From positions 310,001 through 374,000 of the forward strand of contig CBDIBC010000003.1 of NCBI GenBank assembly GCA_965276635.1: a DNA stretch of 64,000 nt, given 5' to 3'. A program made the position numbers and the translations under genes. The notes under the pieces were generated by a model. The model did no database searches. It was not told where the DNA came from and saw only the letters and a list, made by a program, of their open reading frames with translations. Source of the stretch: CBDIBC01 sp965276635. GTDB lineage: Bacteria > Actinomycetota > Acidimicrobiia > Acidimicrobiales > Palsa-688. The first letter of the stretch is position 1. Every line of letters begins with the position of its first letter. Positions 9,601 through 17,513 of this stretch are shown piece after piece.

Positions 9601-11136
9601 GACCTTCGCAGCCGGGCCAACGCCGCCGTGGACGGCAACCCGGCCACCGCATGGATCGCCCAGGGCGGCCCGCAGGCGGGTGAGTGGCTGCAGCTCCTCC
9701 TCGACCGGCCGACCACCTTCGACCACCTTGACCTGCAGGTGGTAGCCGACGGTCGCCACTCCATCCCGACCCGGATCACCATCACGACCGCGTCCGGCTC
9801 ACGCACCGTCGACCTGCCGGCCGTCGCCACCGGTACCGGGTGGCCGCAGGGCGCCACCACCACGGTGCCGCTGCACTTCGCCCCCCTCACCGGCGATCAG
9901 GTGCGCATCACCATCGACGCCGCCCGGCCGGTGACCACCCTCGACTACTTCACCGAGTTCACCGGCAAGACCGACACCCTCCCCGTGGCCCTGGCCGAGG
10001 TCGGGCTCCCCGGGGTGGCACCGTCGCCTGCCCCGCCCGCGACCATCCCGGTGGCCTGCCGGAGCGACCTGCTTCGCATCGACGGCCGGCCCGTCGACGT
10101 GCAGGTCACCGGCGCCACGACCAGCGCACTGGCCGGCGGCGCCCTGCAGATCCGGGCGTGCGGCAGCTCGGCCGGCGGGGTGACGCTCGGGCCGGGAACC
10201 CACGTGGTCCAGACCAACCCGCGCCTGCCCGCCGGGTGGGACGTCGACGGCCTGACCCTGGCATCCGACAAGGGCGGCGGGCCGTTGGCGCCGACATCCG
10301 CCGCGGCCGTCCCGGCCCCGGCGGCCACCTCCTCACCGGCCGTCCGGATCCTGCACCAGGACCGGACCAGCATGTCGGTCCGGGTGGTGCCCGACGGCCG
10401 GGCGTTCTGGCTGGTCCTCGGCCAGAGCCAGACCTCGGGATGGCGTGCCACCCTCCCCGGCGGGCGGTCGCTGGGCCCGTCCCAGCTGATCGACGGGTAC
10501 GCCAACGGCTGGTACATCCCTGCCTCGGCGCTGTCCGGCGCCGCCACCATCCACCTCACGTGGACACCGCAACGTCTGGTGTGGGGCGCGCTCGGTGTCT
10601 CGGCGCTCGGGGTGGTGACCGCCGCCGTGCTCGCCGCCGCCCCCCCTGGCCTGGCGGCCGTCCGCCCGGAGGTGCTGGCCGGGCGCTGGCGGCGCCGACC
10701 ACGCCGGCGCCCCGGTCGCGATCGCCCCCCCGCCGGGCATGGAGCCTGGGCCTTCACCCCCCAGCTGGTGGGCCTGGCCGACATCGACCGGGTCCGCCCG
10801 TCGTCGGCCATCGCGCTCCTGGCGGCCGTCGTCGGTGGCGCCGTGGCCGCCGTCGTGGCCCGGCCGGCGACCGGCGGGGTGGTGGCGCTCGGCATGTTCG
10901 TCGTGCTCCGGCTCGGTCACGGCCGGCGGGTCCTGACCGCCGGCGCCGGGGCCGCCGCCGCTGCCACCGGCCTCTACGTGCTCGTCCAGCAGCACCGCTA
11001 CCGCTACTGGCCGACCATCGACTGGCCGAGCGACGTCAGCCTGGCCGACGCGCTGGCCTGGCTGGCCGTCTGCCTGCTCGCCGCCGACGCCGCGGTTGAG
11101 GTGGTACGCCACTGGCGCACCCGGCGTCGGGACTAG
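6691..11136 (+). CDS. aftD: Alpha-(1->3)-arabinofuranosyltransferase, AftD-like
   Basis: Large GT-C membrane enzyme. In mycobacteria AftD adds alpha-1,3-arabinofuranose branches to arabinogalactan and lipoarabinomannan from decaprenyl-phospho-arabinose. 1481 aa, GTG start. About eleven N-terminal TM helices (to residue ~420) correspond to the DUF3367 domain. Two carbohydrate-binding F5/8-type-C-like modules follow at ~715-850 and ~955-1105, each with an NP(N/A)TAW block and ending in E(I/V)G(I/L)PGV. C-terminal TM helices lie at ~1293 and ~1372. It heads a run with a methyltransferase, a DMT transporter and a GT-C glycosyltransferase. The family is clear; the exact acceptor glycan is unknown, since other arabinogalactan genes are not in the window. 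Confidence 0.88.
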   Translation: MPTRADRAPLSWLALALVAFVPLLATRPGLIAADTKFALYLDPGRLLASAASMWNPDVGLGTVTHQNIGYLFPMGPWFWAVHALGVPTWVGQRLWMGTLLLAAGAGVRFCARQLGLSESGALVAGLGYMLSPYIVDYLARTSAILLPWAALGWLVGLTVLAARRGGWRHPALIALVVFTVGGINATSIILAAVAPALWLVWAGVTGEVPWRRVGGVALRVSGLSILVSLWWIAGLYVEAAYGLNILRVTETVPTVARTSSAAEVLRGLGYWYFYGQDKVQPWTEASVPYTQSLWLIAVTFVVPVVSILLGGLVRWRYRAYAAALVLVGVVIAVGVYPYGSPSVLGAALKAGSGSSLGLALRSADRAVPGVVLGLMLLLGAGVTALRVRWRRLGLLVATVGVVMVGAALPPLWQGTLVASNLASPSPVPSYWQHAASYLDAGGTTTRVLGLPGEDFAAYRWGVTQDQIAPSLLDRPYVDRQVVPQGEPGSVDLLEALDEQVQEQTLDPAAIAPIARLMSVGQILVQADLQYERYAQPQPQTVAELLAPTPPGLGPPVGFGPPAPTPVIKYPLVNADSLAVPTGAVLPQPLTAYSVAGARPIVRTEPTAEPLLVAGSGTGLVEAASTGLLDGNPTVLYSASSDAAAFSRAMADGADLVLTDTNTKSGERWGGLSDNQGLVEQADVSPLGSDPSDYPLPLFPGASSASQTVAVVSGVSSVRATGYGNPISYTPEDQPINAFDHDPNTAWVVGAFSPVDGQRIQVDLDRPVTTDHLTLRQPADPTANRSITRVALRFDGGHPVTVDLGAGSRRGAGQEVRFPTRTFAHLTVTITGNSRDGSKRFDGLSPVGFSEIGIPGVAAARQSLRLPTGLLSRAGAASAAHRLVVVLARQRAAKIPRSDPEPDMSRTFTLPTARTFSVAGTARIAPGDSDYLINQLVGLTPPVGQPLPTAAPGAPGPARLVAANSSTRLSGDLRSRANAAVDGNPATAWIAQGGPQAGEWLQLLLDRPTTFDHLDLQVVADGRHSIPTRITITTASGSRTVDLPAVATGTGWPQGATTTVPLHFAPLTGDQVRITIDAARPVTTLDYFTEFTGKTDTLPVALAEVGLPGVAPSPAPPATIPVACRSDLLRIDGRPVDVQVTGATTSALAGGALQIRACGSSAGGVTLGPGTHVVQTNPRLPAGWDVDGLTLASDKGGGPLAPTSAAAVPAPAATSSPAVRILHQDRTSMSVRVVPDGRAFWLVLGQSQTSGWRATLPGGRSLGPSQLIDGYANGWYIPASALSGAATIHLTWTPQRLVWGALGVSALGVVTAAVLAAAPPGLAAVRPEVLAGRWRRRPRRRPGRDRPPAGHGAWAFTPQLVGLADIDRVRPSSAIALLAAVVGGAVAAVVARPATGGVVALGMFVVLRLGHGRRVLTAGAGAAAAATGLYVLVQQHRYRYWPTIDWPSDVSLADALAWLAVCLLAADAAVEVVRHWRTRRRD

Positions 11137-11148
11137 CCTGCCACGACC

Positions 11149-12255
11149 ATGCTGCACCCTGACGAGCCCCGGGACAGTCGCTCCCGACCGGTTGGCCTGT
11201 GCGACGAGCCGCCGCCCACCCGACCGGGCGGTGCGGGCGGTCCGGGCAGCCTGGGCGGTGCGGGCGGCGTGGGCGGCGTGGGTCGGTCCTGGCGGCTGTA
11301 CCAGGCCTTCCGGGTCGAGCAGAGCGACCCCGACCGCTTCTACACGGCCCAGGCCGCCGACTCCGTCGCCCAAGTGCGACGTTGGGTTGACGTCACCGGT
11401 CGGCTGGTGCTCGACGTCGGCGGTGGCGCCGGCTACTTCGCCCGCGCCTTCGCCGCCGCCGGGGCCCGGGCCGTGCTGGTCGAGCCCGGAGCGGGGGACC
11501 AGTCGGTGTCCGCCGCCCCGGTGTCCGCCGCCCGGGTGTCCGCCGCCCCGGTGTCCGCCGCCCCGGTGTCCGCCGCCCCGGTGTCCGCCGCCCCGGTGTC
11601 CGCCGGAGCTGCGGTGGCCGGGGGGGCGGCGGTGGCCGGGCCTCCGCGTCGTTCGCGCGATAGCCCACGGACGTCCCTGGGCTACCGCGCGAACGATGAT
11701 GCGACGGGTGATGCCGGCCCGGGTCCAGACGCGCTCGCCGTCGCTCGCCGGCATGCCGCCGCAGTGCGTCCGGGCCGGCTGAGCCCCGGGGTCACCGTGG
11801 CCGGCGATGGCTACTGCCTGCCGGTGCGCAGCGGGTGTGTCGACCTGGTGTTCTGCTCGAACGTCCTCGAGCACGTCCCCGAGCCCACCGGCCTGGTGAG
11901 CGAGCTGGTCCGGGTAGCCCGGCCGGGCGGGCTCGTCTACCTGTCGTGGCCGACCTGGTACTCGCTCCGTGGCGGGCACGAGACGTCGCCGTGGCACGTC
12001 TTCGGCGGCCACTACGCGGCCCGGCGGTACCAGCGCCGCACCGGCCGGCCGCCTGGGAACTGCTTCGGCCACACTATGTACGCCCGCCATGCCGGGCCGG
12101 TCTTGCGGCACCTGCGCGGGCGGGCCGACGTCACCGTCGTCGACATCCTTCCCCGGTACCACCCGGGATGGCTGCACTGGGTGGTCCGGATCCCCGGCCT
12201 TCGCGAGGTGGCGGCGTGGAACGTGCTCGCCATCCTGCGACGGACCGCCCCGTGA
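11149..12255 (+). CDS. Class I SAM methyltransferase with a repeat-derived insertion
   Basis: SAM-dependent methyltransferase, probably acting on a glycan or lipid of the envelope given its neighbours. Motif I is LVLDVGGGAGYFARAF (residues ~86-101). The fold resumes with GDGYCLPVRSGCVDLVFCSN and LEHVPEP (~218-243) and the family's HETSPWH and RYHPGW blocks. Between motif I and the next strand, relatives have roughly 15-30 residues; here residues ~120-200 are extra. They come from a 15-bp tandem repeat (VSAAP units) and a REP-like palindrome read as protein, without breaking the frame. The N-terminus is also glycine-rich low complexity. It starts 12 nt after aftD and overlaps the next gene by 4 nt (GTGA). 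Activity despite the insertion is uncertain. Confidence 0.85.
   Translation: MLHPDEPRDSRSRPVGLCDEPPPTRPGGAGGPGSLGGAGGVGGVGRSWRLYQAFRVEQSDPDRFYTAQAADSVAQVRRWVDVTGRLVLDVGGGAGYFARAFAAAGARAVLVEPGAGDQSVSAAPVSAARVSAAPVSAAPVSAAPVSAAPVSAGAAVAGGAAVAGPPRRSRDSPRTSLGYRANDDATGDAGPGPDALAVARRHAAAVRPGRLSPGVTVAGDGYCLPVRSGCVDLVFCSNVLEHVPEPTGLVSELVRVARPGGLVYLSWPTWYSLRGGHETSPWHVFGGHYAARRYQRRTGRPPGNCFGHTMYARHAGPVLRHLRGRADVTVVDILPRYHPGWLHWVVRIPGLREVAAWNVLAILRRTAP
11506..11606. repeat. 15-bp tandem array inside the methyltransferase gene
   Basis: The unit GTGTCCGCCGCCCCG is repeated six times from 11506 to 11595 (unit 2 differs by one base) and followed by a partial copy. It encodes repeated VSAAP in frame. The unit length is a multiple of three, so changes in copy number would not shift the frame. 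Confidence 0.95.
11649..11696. repeat. REP-like palindrome, full length, within coding sequence
   Basis: Two 24-nt arms (11649-11672 and 11673-11696) are complementary at 22 of 24 positions with no loop. Arm ends are TCGTTCGCGCG and CGCGCGAACGA. It is read through in the methyltransferase frame as RRSRDSPRTSLGYRANDDA. A related palindrome occurs at 29257-29306 and a shortened one at 975-992, so this is a dispersed element rather than part of the ancestral gene. Confidence 0.85.
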
Positions 12256-13313
12256 GCGGCGAGCACCTGGTCGCCGAGCACCTGGTCGAGGGCACCATCG
12301 TGGCCGCAGCTGCGGCCGCGGCCTACAACGTCGGCTTCGCCGTCGAGAAGCGCGCCCTCGGCGCCATCCGGGACCTGGACCTCGGCCGACCGGTCAGCAC
12401 CGTCCGCAGCCTGATCGGCTCCCCGCTGTGGTGCGCGGGGTTCGCAACCATGCTCGTCGGGCTCGGCCTCCAGGTGCTGGCCTTGACGCTGGTGCCGATC
12501 TCGGTGGTCCAGCCCGTCCTGGCCTCCGGTCTGGGTTTGCTAGCCGTGGCCTCGCACGTCTTCCTCGGGGAGCGCCTCAGCCGTCGCGAGTGGGTGGCCG
12601 TTGCCCTGATAGTGGTTGCGCTCGTGGCCGTCGGGGCGTCGGAGTCGTCCAGCACCGACCAGGCCGGCGACCACGCGGACCTCCTTGCCCTGGTGGTCGT
12701 GGGGCTGCCGGCTCTGGTGCTGGGCGGGGCCCTGTTCTCCGCCACGTCCCGGCGCCGGCCCGCCGGCGCGCCCGGGGTGTCGTTCGGTCTGGGCTGCGGT
12801 CTGGTCTACGGCGTAGCGGCCCTGGCGACCAAGGCCGTCGCCGCCCCGATCGAGTCCGGCGGCCTGATCGCCGGAGTGCTCCACGACGTGACCCGTCCGT
12901 ACGTCTACATCCTGGGATTGACGTCGCTCGGCGGCCTGTTGATGTTCCAGACGGGGTTGCAACGCTGTCGGGCGGCGGTGGTGGTCCCTGTCTCGAACGT
13001 GACGTCGGGCGCGCTGGCCGTGATTGCCGGCACCGTCGTCTTTGGCGAGTCGCTCCCGCCGGCGTGGTGGCAGGAATTGCTGCGGATCGGTGGCTTCGCA
13101 GCCATCCTGACCGGCGCCGTGCTGTTGTCGCTACGCCAGCCGACAGAAGTCTCGCACCCCTCGGATGCCGCAGGTGCCTCGGGTCGGTCGGGTGTGGGTG
13201 CCTCGGGTGGTGCGGCACCGAGCCGGCTCTCCGGTCCGGTCGGCGGCCGCGGCGATGCCCGTCGGCGAGCGGCTCCGGTCGGGCGCGAAGCACGCGGGAC
13301 GGTCGGGGGGTGA
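12252..13313 (+). CDS. DMT-superfamily membrane transporter
   Basis: 353-aa membrane protein with about nine to ten TM helices arranged as two EamA-like halves, each with an alanine/glycine-rich helix (SVVQPVLASGLGLLAVASHV; VVVPVSNVTSGALAV) followed by an FLGE or VFGE turn. Family members export metabolites or ions; substrate unknown. GTG start overlaps the upstream TGA by 4 nt, and its own stop overlaps the next GTG in the same way, so aftD to the GT-C gene is one transcription unit. The C-terminal ~45 residues are Ser/Gly/Arg-rich and cytoplasmic. A lipid-linked sugar flippase role would fit the context but is only inference. Confidence 0.75.
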   Translation: MSGEHLVAEHLVEGTIVAAAAAAAYNVGFAVEKRALGAIRDLDLGRPVSTVRSLIGSPLWCAGFATMLVGLGLQVLALTLVPISVVQPVLASGLGLLAVASHVFLGERLSRREWVAVALIVVALVAVGASESSSTDQAGDHADLLALVVVGLPALVLGGALFSATSRRRPAGAPGVSFGLGCGLVYGVAALATKAVAAPIESGGLIAGVLHDVTRPYVYILGLTSLGGLLMFQTGLQRCRAAVVVPVSNVTSGALAVIAGTVVFGESLPPAWWQELLRIGGFAAILTGAVLLSLRQPTEVSHPSDAAGASGRSGVGASGGAAPSRLSGPVGGRGDARRRAAPVGREARGTVGG

Positions 13314-14746
13314 GCGCGGTCGGTCATAGTGAGACTCGGGAGGCCCGTCGGCAGGCGCGGCAAGAGGCATGGGCCGAGGGCGGCGCCAGGGAGTGCAGTC
13401 GGGACGGCTGGTGGCGGTCGAGGTGGTGGCAGTGGGTCGTCGGCCTGGCCGTATTGGCCGTCGCCGTCCGCGTCGCCGCCGTGCTGGGCAACGCCGGGCT
13501 GGTGGCCCACGGCGACTCCGACTTCTACACCACCGAAGCCAACCTGCTGGTCACCGGTCACGGGTGGATCAACCCCTTCACCTATTACGGCCCGACCCAC
13601 GCCGCAGTTCCCAGCGCGGCGTTCCCGCCACTGTTCACCCTGGTCCTGGCGGCCGCCTCCGCCGCCGGGGCCAAGTCGTTCCTGGCCCACCGCCTCTGGT
13701 GCTGCCTGATCGGGTCGCTCGCCGTCCCCCTCGCCGCCGTGGTCGGCCGCCGCCTGGGGGGAACCAGGACCGGTCTCATCGCCGCTGCGGTGACCGCGCT
13801 GTACCCGAACCTGTGGCTGCCCGACGCCCTGGGCATGTCCGAGACCCTCTCCCCGGTCCTGGTGCTGGTGGTCCTGCTGCTGGCCTACCGGTTGTGGGAT
13901 CGGCGCACGTGGCGGGCGGCGGGCTGGTTGGGGCTTTCCATCGGCATCACCGCCCTCGGGCGCGACGAGCTGGCCCTGCTCGCCGTGCTGATCCTCCTCC
14001 CCATGGCCATGGCCCGGCGCATGGGCCCGTTCCGCCACCGTGTGCGCCTGCTGGTCGCCGGTGGCCTGGCCGCCGCCATCGCTGTTGCTCCGATCGTGGC
14101 GTTCAACCTGACCCGCTTCGACACGCCGGTCTACATCTCCGACGGGCTGGGGGTGACGCTGGCGTCGGCGAACTGCCCGCTGACCTATCACGGGCCCAGC
14201 ACCGGGTACTGGTCCATCGTCTGCGCCGGATCGGCCCCGACCGATTCTCGGGCCGACGAGGCCGTGCAGGGCGCCGAGGAGCAGGCCTACGCGATGGCGT
14301 TCATCCGCCGCCACGCCGGCGAGCTGCCTTTGCTCAGCGCCGAGCGGCTAGGGAGGGCCTTCGGCGTCTTCCGCCCTCTGCAGCAGATCCAGTTCGACTC
14401 CTTCCTCGAGAGCCGCCCGCGACACTGGGCTCTCACTGGCCTGGGCACCTACTACGGCCTGGTGCTCCTCTCCGTCGGCGGGGTGGTCGTGCTGCGCCGG
14501 CGCGGGTTACCCGTCTACCCCCTTCTCGCCGTAGGTGCCGACGTGGTGGTGTCGGTCGTGCTGACCTTCGGGCAGACCCGTTACCGCTCCACCTTCGAGG
14601 TGTCCCTCGTCCTGCTGGCGGCCGTCGGGGTCGATGCGCTCCTTCGGCGGCGGCCGGCTGGACTGGCTGCTGTCCGTGACGCCGGCCTCGACGATGTCGC
14701 TCGGGCCCGGGTTGCGGCTGTCGAGGCGCCCACCACGGTGGCGTAG
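13310..14746 (+). CDS. GT-C glycosyltransferase (ArnT/PMT, GT39-like)
   Basis: Polyprenyl-phosphate-sugar-dependent glycosyltransferase of the membrane. 478 aa with about eleven TM segments. The first extracytoplasmic loop carries the acidic HGDSDFYTTEANLL motif expected for GT-C catalysis, followed by a FPPLFTL segment and the usual glycine-rich helices. It probably transfers a sugar onto a lipid, protein or glycan at the outer face. The GTG start at 13310 overlaps the DMT stop by 4 nt (GTGA); the first ~45 residues are charged and cytoplasmic. Last gene of the aftD transcription unit; donor and acceptor cannot be read from sequence. Confidence 0.8.
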   Translation: MSAVGHSETREARRQARQEAWAEGGARECSRDGWWRSRWWQWVVGLAVLAVAVRVAAVLGNAGLVAHGDSDFYTTEANLLVTGHGWINPFTYYGPTHAAVPSAAFPPLFTLVLAAASAAGAKSFLAHRLWCCLIGSLAVPLAAVVGRRLGGTRTGLIAAAVTALYPNLWLPDALGMSETLSPVLVLVVLLLAYRLWDRRTWRAAGWLGLSIGITALGRDELALLAVLILLPMAMARRMGPFRHRVRLLVAGGLAAAIAVAPIVAFNLTRFDTPVYISDGLGVTLASANCPLTYHGPSTGYWSIVCAGSAPTDSRADEAVQGAEEQAYAMAFIRRHAGELPLLSAERLGRAFGVFRPLQQIQFDSFLESRPRHWALTGLGTYYGLVLLSVGGVVVLRRRGLPVYPLLAVGADVVVSVVLTFGQTRYRSTFEVSLVLLAAVGVDALLRRRPAGLAAVRDAGLDDVARARVAAVEAPTTVA

Positions 14747-14750
14747 CGCC

Positions 14751-14808
14751 GGCAATTGTGTTCAAAAGTGGTTGATCTTTCTTCCGCCCCAAATTGCACA
14801 CAATCGCC
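14751..14808. other. AT-rich inverted repeat between convergent genes
   Basis: GGCAATTGTGT (14751-14761) and ACACAATCGCC (14798-14808) pair at 10 of 11 positions around a 36-nt AT-rich centre. It sits exactly between the stops of the GT-C and GT4 genes. It could act as a two-way terminator, but there is no U-tract, so it may instead be a relic of a small mobile repeat. Confidence 0.4.
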
Positions 14809-14839
14809 TAGCGACGCTCGGCCCGTCGCTGTCGGGCGG

Positions 14840-16120
14840 TCAGATGGGGTCGCCGAGCAGCCTGACGCCTGGCGCCGGCCGGCGCCGCCGGGCCTCGTGG
14901 GCCAACGCCTCCAGCGTTCGCCGGGCGGTCGTGTCCCAGGTGAGCTCCTGGGCTCGGAGCCAGGCCGCCTCGCCGAACTGCCTGCGCAGCTGGTGGTCGC
15001 GCAGCACCCGGTCCAGGCCGGCCTCCAGGTCGGCGGGGTCGTCGGCGAGGAGGCCCGTCCGCCCGTCGAGCACCGCGTCGGCATGGCCGGGGATGCGGGT
15101 GACGACCGACGGCGTCCGGCAGGCGGCGGCCTCGGTGATGGTCATGCCCCAGCCCTCGTGCGATGACGTCGACGTGACGACCCAGGCCCGGCGGTACAGG
15201 TCCACGAGAGCGTCGTCGTCGAGGTGGCCGGGAAGGTGCAGCCAGCTGGTGGCGCCGGCCGCCGCCACCGCGGCCTCGATCTCGGGTCGGGCGTAGCCCT
15301 CGCCGCCGATCACCGCCTGCAGGTCGGGATGGCGTTGTCGCAAGCGGCCGAGGATGTCGACCAGGGTCGGGAAGCCCTTGTAGGGGACCAGCCGACCCAC
15401 CGCCGCCACGAGGGGTGTCGGGGAGCGCAGGCCGCCGGGACCGAAGCGGTCGTCGATGCCGGGCGGGACGACGGTCACCCGATCGGGATGGAAGCCCATG
15501 GTGTCGAGGATCGTCCGACGCGAGGAGCTCGACAGGGTGACCACCGGCGTCTGGCGGTAGAACGGTGGCGCGATCCGCTGTTCGACGGCTTCGCCGACCC
15601 GGGCCAGCCGGGGCGGGAGCACCTGGTGCCACATCGACCCGTGCACGTGGTGGAGGAACACCACCGTGGGGACACGGGCCCAGATCGGCGAGAAGAACGG
15701 CATGCCGTTCCAGATCTCGACCATGCCGTCGGGCTTGGCCGCGCCGAGCACGCCACGCAGGGCCGCCGCCGGGAAGATCCCGTAGCGCCCGCTGCGCCGC
15801 TCGAGGCGATAGCCGTCCCGCCAGCCTCGCGCCGGGTGCCCGGCCGCCCGAGACGTCTGCATGGTGACGTCTAGCCCAGCCTCGGCCCACCGCTCGGCAA
15901 TGCGTGCGGCGTGCAGCTCCGAACCGCCGGCCTCGGGGTCGTCGAGATCTCGCCACGCTAGGATCTGCAGCCGGCGCAGGCCCGCGTCCGCGGCCAGGTC
16001 GCCGAGCTTGCCCGCCGCCGAGCGCGGCGTGGCGCCGCCGGAGCGATCGAGGGAGACGTCGGCGCCGTCGGCCAGCTCGTTCACCAGTTCGACCTCGGCG
16101 GCGCTCACGGCCGGTCCCAC
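14840..16120 (-). CDS. Glycosyltransferase family 4 (GT-B)
   Basis: Cytoplasmic nucleotide-sugar glycosyltransferase. 426 aa. The N-terminal acceptor domain has DDPEAGGSELHAARIAERW, the C-terminal donor domain has VAAVGRLVPYKGFPTLVDI and the signature STSSHEGWGMTITEAAACRTP (EX7E-type donor contact). It follows the acyltransferase gene by 10 nt on the same strand, so both are probably cotranscribed and act on the same glycan. An internal start nearer the LQILAWRDL strand is possible, because the first ~45 residues are poorly conserved in style. Confidence 0.9.
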   Translation of the reverse strand: MGPAVSAAEVELVNELADGADVSLDRSGGATPRSAAGKLGDLAADAGLRRLQILAWRDLDDPEAGGSELHAARIAERWAEAGLDVTMQTSRAAGHPARGWRDGYRLERRSGRYGIFPAAALRGVLGAAKPDGMVEIWNGMPFFSPIWARVPTVVFLHHVHGSMWHQVLPPRLARVGEAVEQRIAPPFYRQTPVVTLSSSSRRTILDTMGFHPDRVTVVPPGIDDRFGPGGLRSPTPLVAAVGRLVPYKGFPTLVDILGRLRQRHPDLQAVIGGEGYARPEIEAAVAAAGATSWLHLPGHLDDDALVDLYRRAWVVTSTSSHEGWGMTITEAAACRTPSVVTRIPGHADAVLDGRTGLLADDPADLEAGLDRVLRDHQLRRQFGEAAWLRAQELTWDTTARRTLEALAHEARRRRPAPGVRLLGDPI

Positions 16121-16130
16121 TGATGGCCCG

Positions 16131-17363
16131 TCACCGAGACACCGTCGAGACCGCCGACACGCTTGGGCCGGCCGAGTGCGCCGACCCGGCCTGCGCGTCC
16201 AGCCGCGGGAGCGGGGGCGCCGGCACCCGTCGGGGCTTCAGTCGCAGCAACGGGCGCTCGAACAGCAGATAGCTGGCGGCCGCGGATGCCACGGCCAGGG
16301 CCAGCACCGGGACGGCCAGCGCCGGCAGGGGGATGGTGAAGAGCCGATCGCCGGTCCAGCGCAGCCACAACGTCACCCACGCCTGGTGCCACAGGTAGAT
16401 GCCGTAGGACACGGCGCCGACGGCCGCCACCGGACGCAGCTGCAACCCGCGCCTGATGAGGCCGCGGCGGGCCGGGCCGACGACGGTCGGCGCCACCAGG
16501 AACACGCCGAACAGACCGTAGAGCACCTGGCGCGTCAGTCCGAGCGGCAGTGACGTCCGGTACAGCGGGATGGTGGAGATGCCGAGGTGGGACACGGCGA
16601 CGAAGGCGCCGGCGGCGAGGGCCCAGCTCGCCCACGGCACCCATGGTCGGTCCAGCCACGTCGCCTGCCCGGGGTGCTGGCCGACCCAGGTGGTGGCCAC
16701 GGCCAGCAGCATGCCGAGGGCGAAGAGGTCCAGGTTGGCCGGGAGCCAGTCGGGCATGAGGCCACGGAGGCGGCTGGTCCCAGCCAGCGCCCACAGGCGG
16801 AACCCGAGGCTCGAAGCCACCAGGGCGCCCAGCCCGACCACCTGGCGGCGCACCCAGGGTGACCTGGCGTTGGTCGGCCGGTGGCGCGACCGGCCGGCCA
16901 GGAGCACCGCCAGCGCCGGCAAGGCCACGTAGAAGGACATCTCCGTGCACAGCGACCACGCCTGGGTGATGCCCGTGAGGGCATGGGTGGGGGAGTAGAT
17001 CTGGGCAAAGCCGTAGTACAGCAGCGCTGCCCGCCATCCGGGGACCACACGGTCGGCGTGCAGGACATAGGTCACGACGGTGAAGGCCAGCCAATAGGCG
17101 GGCAGGACCCGCAGGAGGCGTCGGGTGCAGTAGCGGCCCACGCTGGGCGCCGGCCGCATCCCGGCGGCGGCCTGCACCCAGGGCCGGTAGAGCAGGAAGC
17201 CGGAGATTACGAAGAAGACCGACACGCCGATCTCCAGGCGCGCCGTGTAGATGCCGAGTGGGGAACGACTGGTGAAGCCGGAGACAAAGCTGGTGTGCAC
17301 GCCGACGACCGACAGGGCGGCAATCGCCCGCAGTCCGTCGACGCACGCCAATCGGTCGCCCAT
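16131..17363 (-). CDS. Acyltransferase-3 family membrane protein
   Basis: O-acyltransferase of the OafA/WecH type, 410 aa, about ten TM helices and no SGNH domain. Key blocks: CVDGLRAIAALSVVGVHTSF with the catalytic H, VSVFFVISGFLLYRPW, the RRLLRVLPAYW arginine motif and GAVSYGIYLWHQAW. It likely acylates an exported sugar or antibiotic-like product. The C-terminal ~40 residues are Pro/Ser-rich. Upstream partner of the GT4 gene. The 150-bp gap to the MFS gene shows only a possible -10 (TAGCCT) for this gene. Confidence 0.88.
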   Translation of the reverse strand: MGDRLACVDGLRAIAALSVVGVHTSFVSGFTSRSPLGIYTARLEIGVSVFFVISGFLLYRPWVQAAAGMRPAPSVGRYCTRRLLRVLPAYWLAFTVVTYVLHADRVVPGWRAALLYYGFAQIYSPTHALTGITQAWSLCTEMSFYVALPALAVLLAGRSRHRPTNARSPWVRRQVVGLGALVASSLGFRLWALAGTSRLRGLMPDWLPANLDLFALGMLLAVATTWVGQHPGQATWLDRPWVPWASWALAAGAFVAVSHLGISTIPLYRTSLPLGLTRQVLYGLFGVFLVAPTVVGPARRGLIRRGLQLRPVAAVGAVSYGIYLWHQAWVTLWLRWTGDRLFTIPLPALAVPVLALAVASAAASYLLFERPLLRLKPRRVPAPPLPRLDAQAGSAHSAGPSVSAVSTVSR

Positions 17364-17513
17364 GCTGCTGTCGCTGATCGTGACCCCCTGCCTGACTGTC
17401 GATCTGTCGTCGCGCTCGGCGTCCGCAACGACCGGGTCGCGGACCCGAGCAGGCTAGCGGTCGACCGCCCCGGGGTGCATGCCTCCGCCCAGGGAGGGAT
17501 CGGTGTGCCGGCT

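Noticed and set aside
7567..9759. A 730-residue minus-strand frame under aftD
   Set aside because: Antisense shadow: GC-rich codon structure of aftD opens the opposite strand; no domain, extreme Gly/His/Asp bias.
11641..11703. Rho-independent terminator
   Set aside because: The palindrome lies in mid-gene without a U-tract and recurs at unrelated sites, so it is a dispersed repeat.
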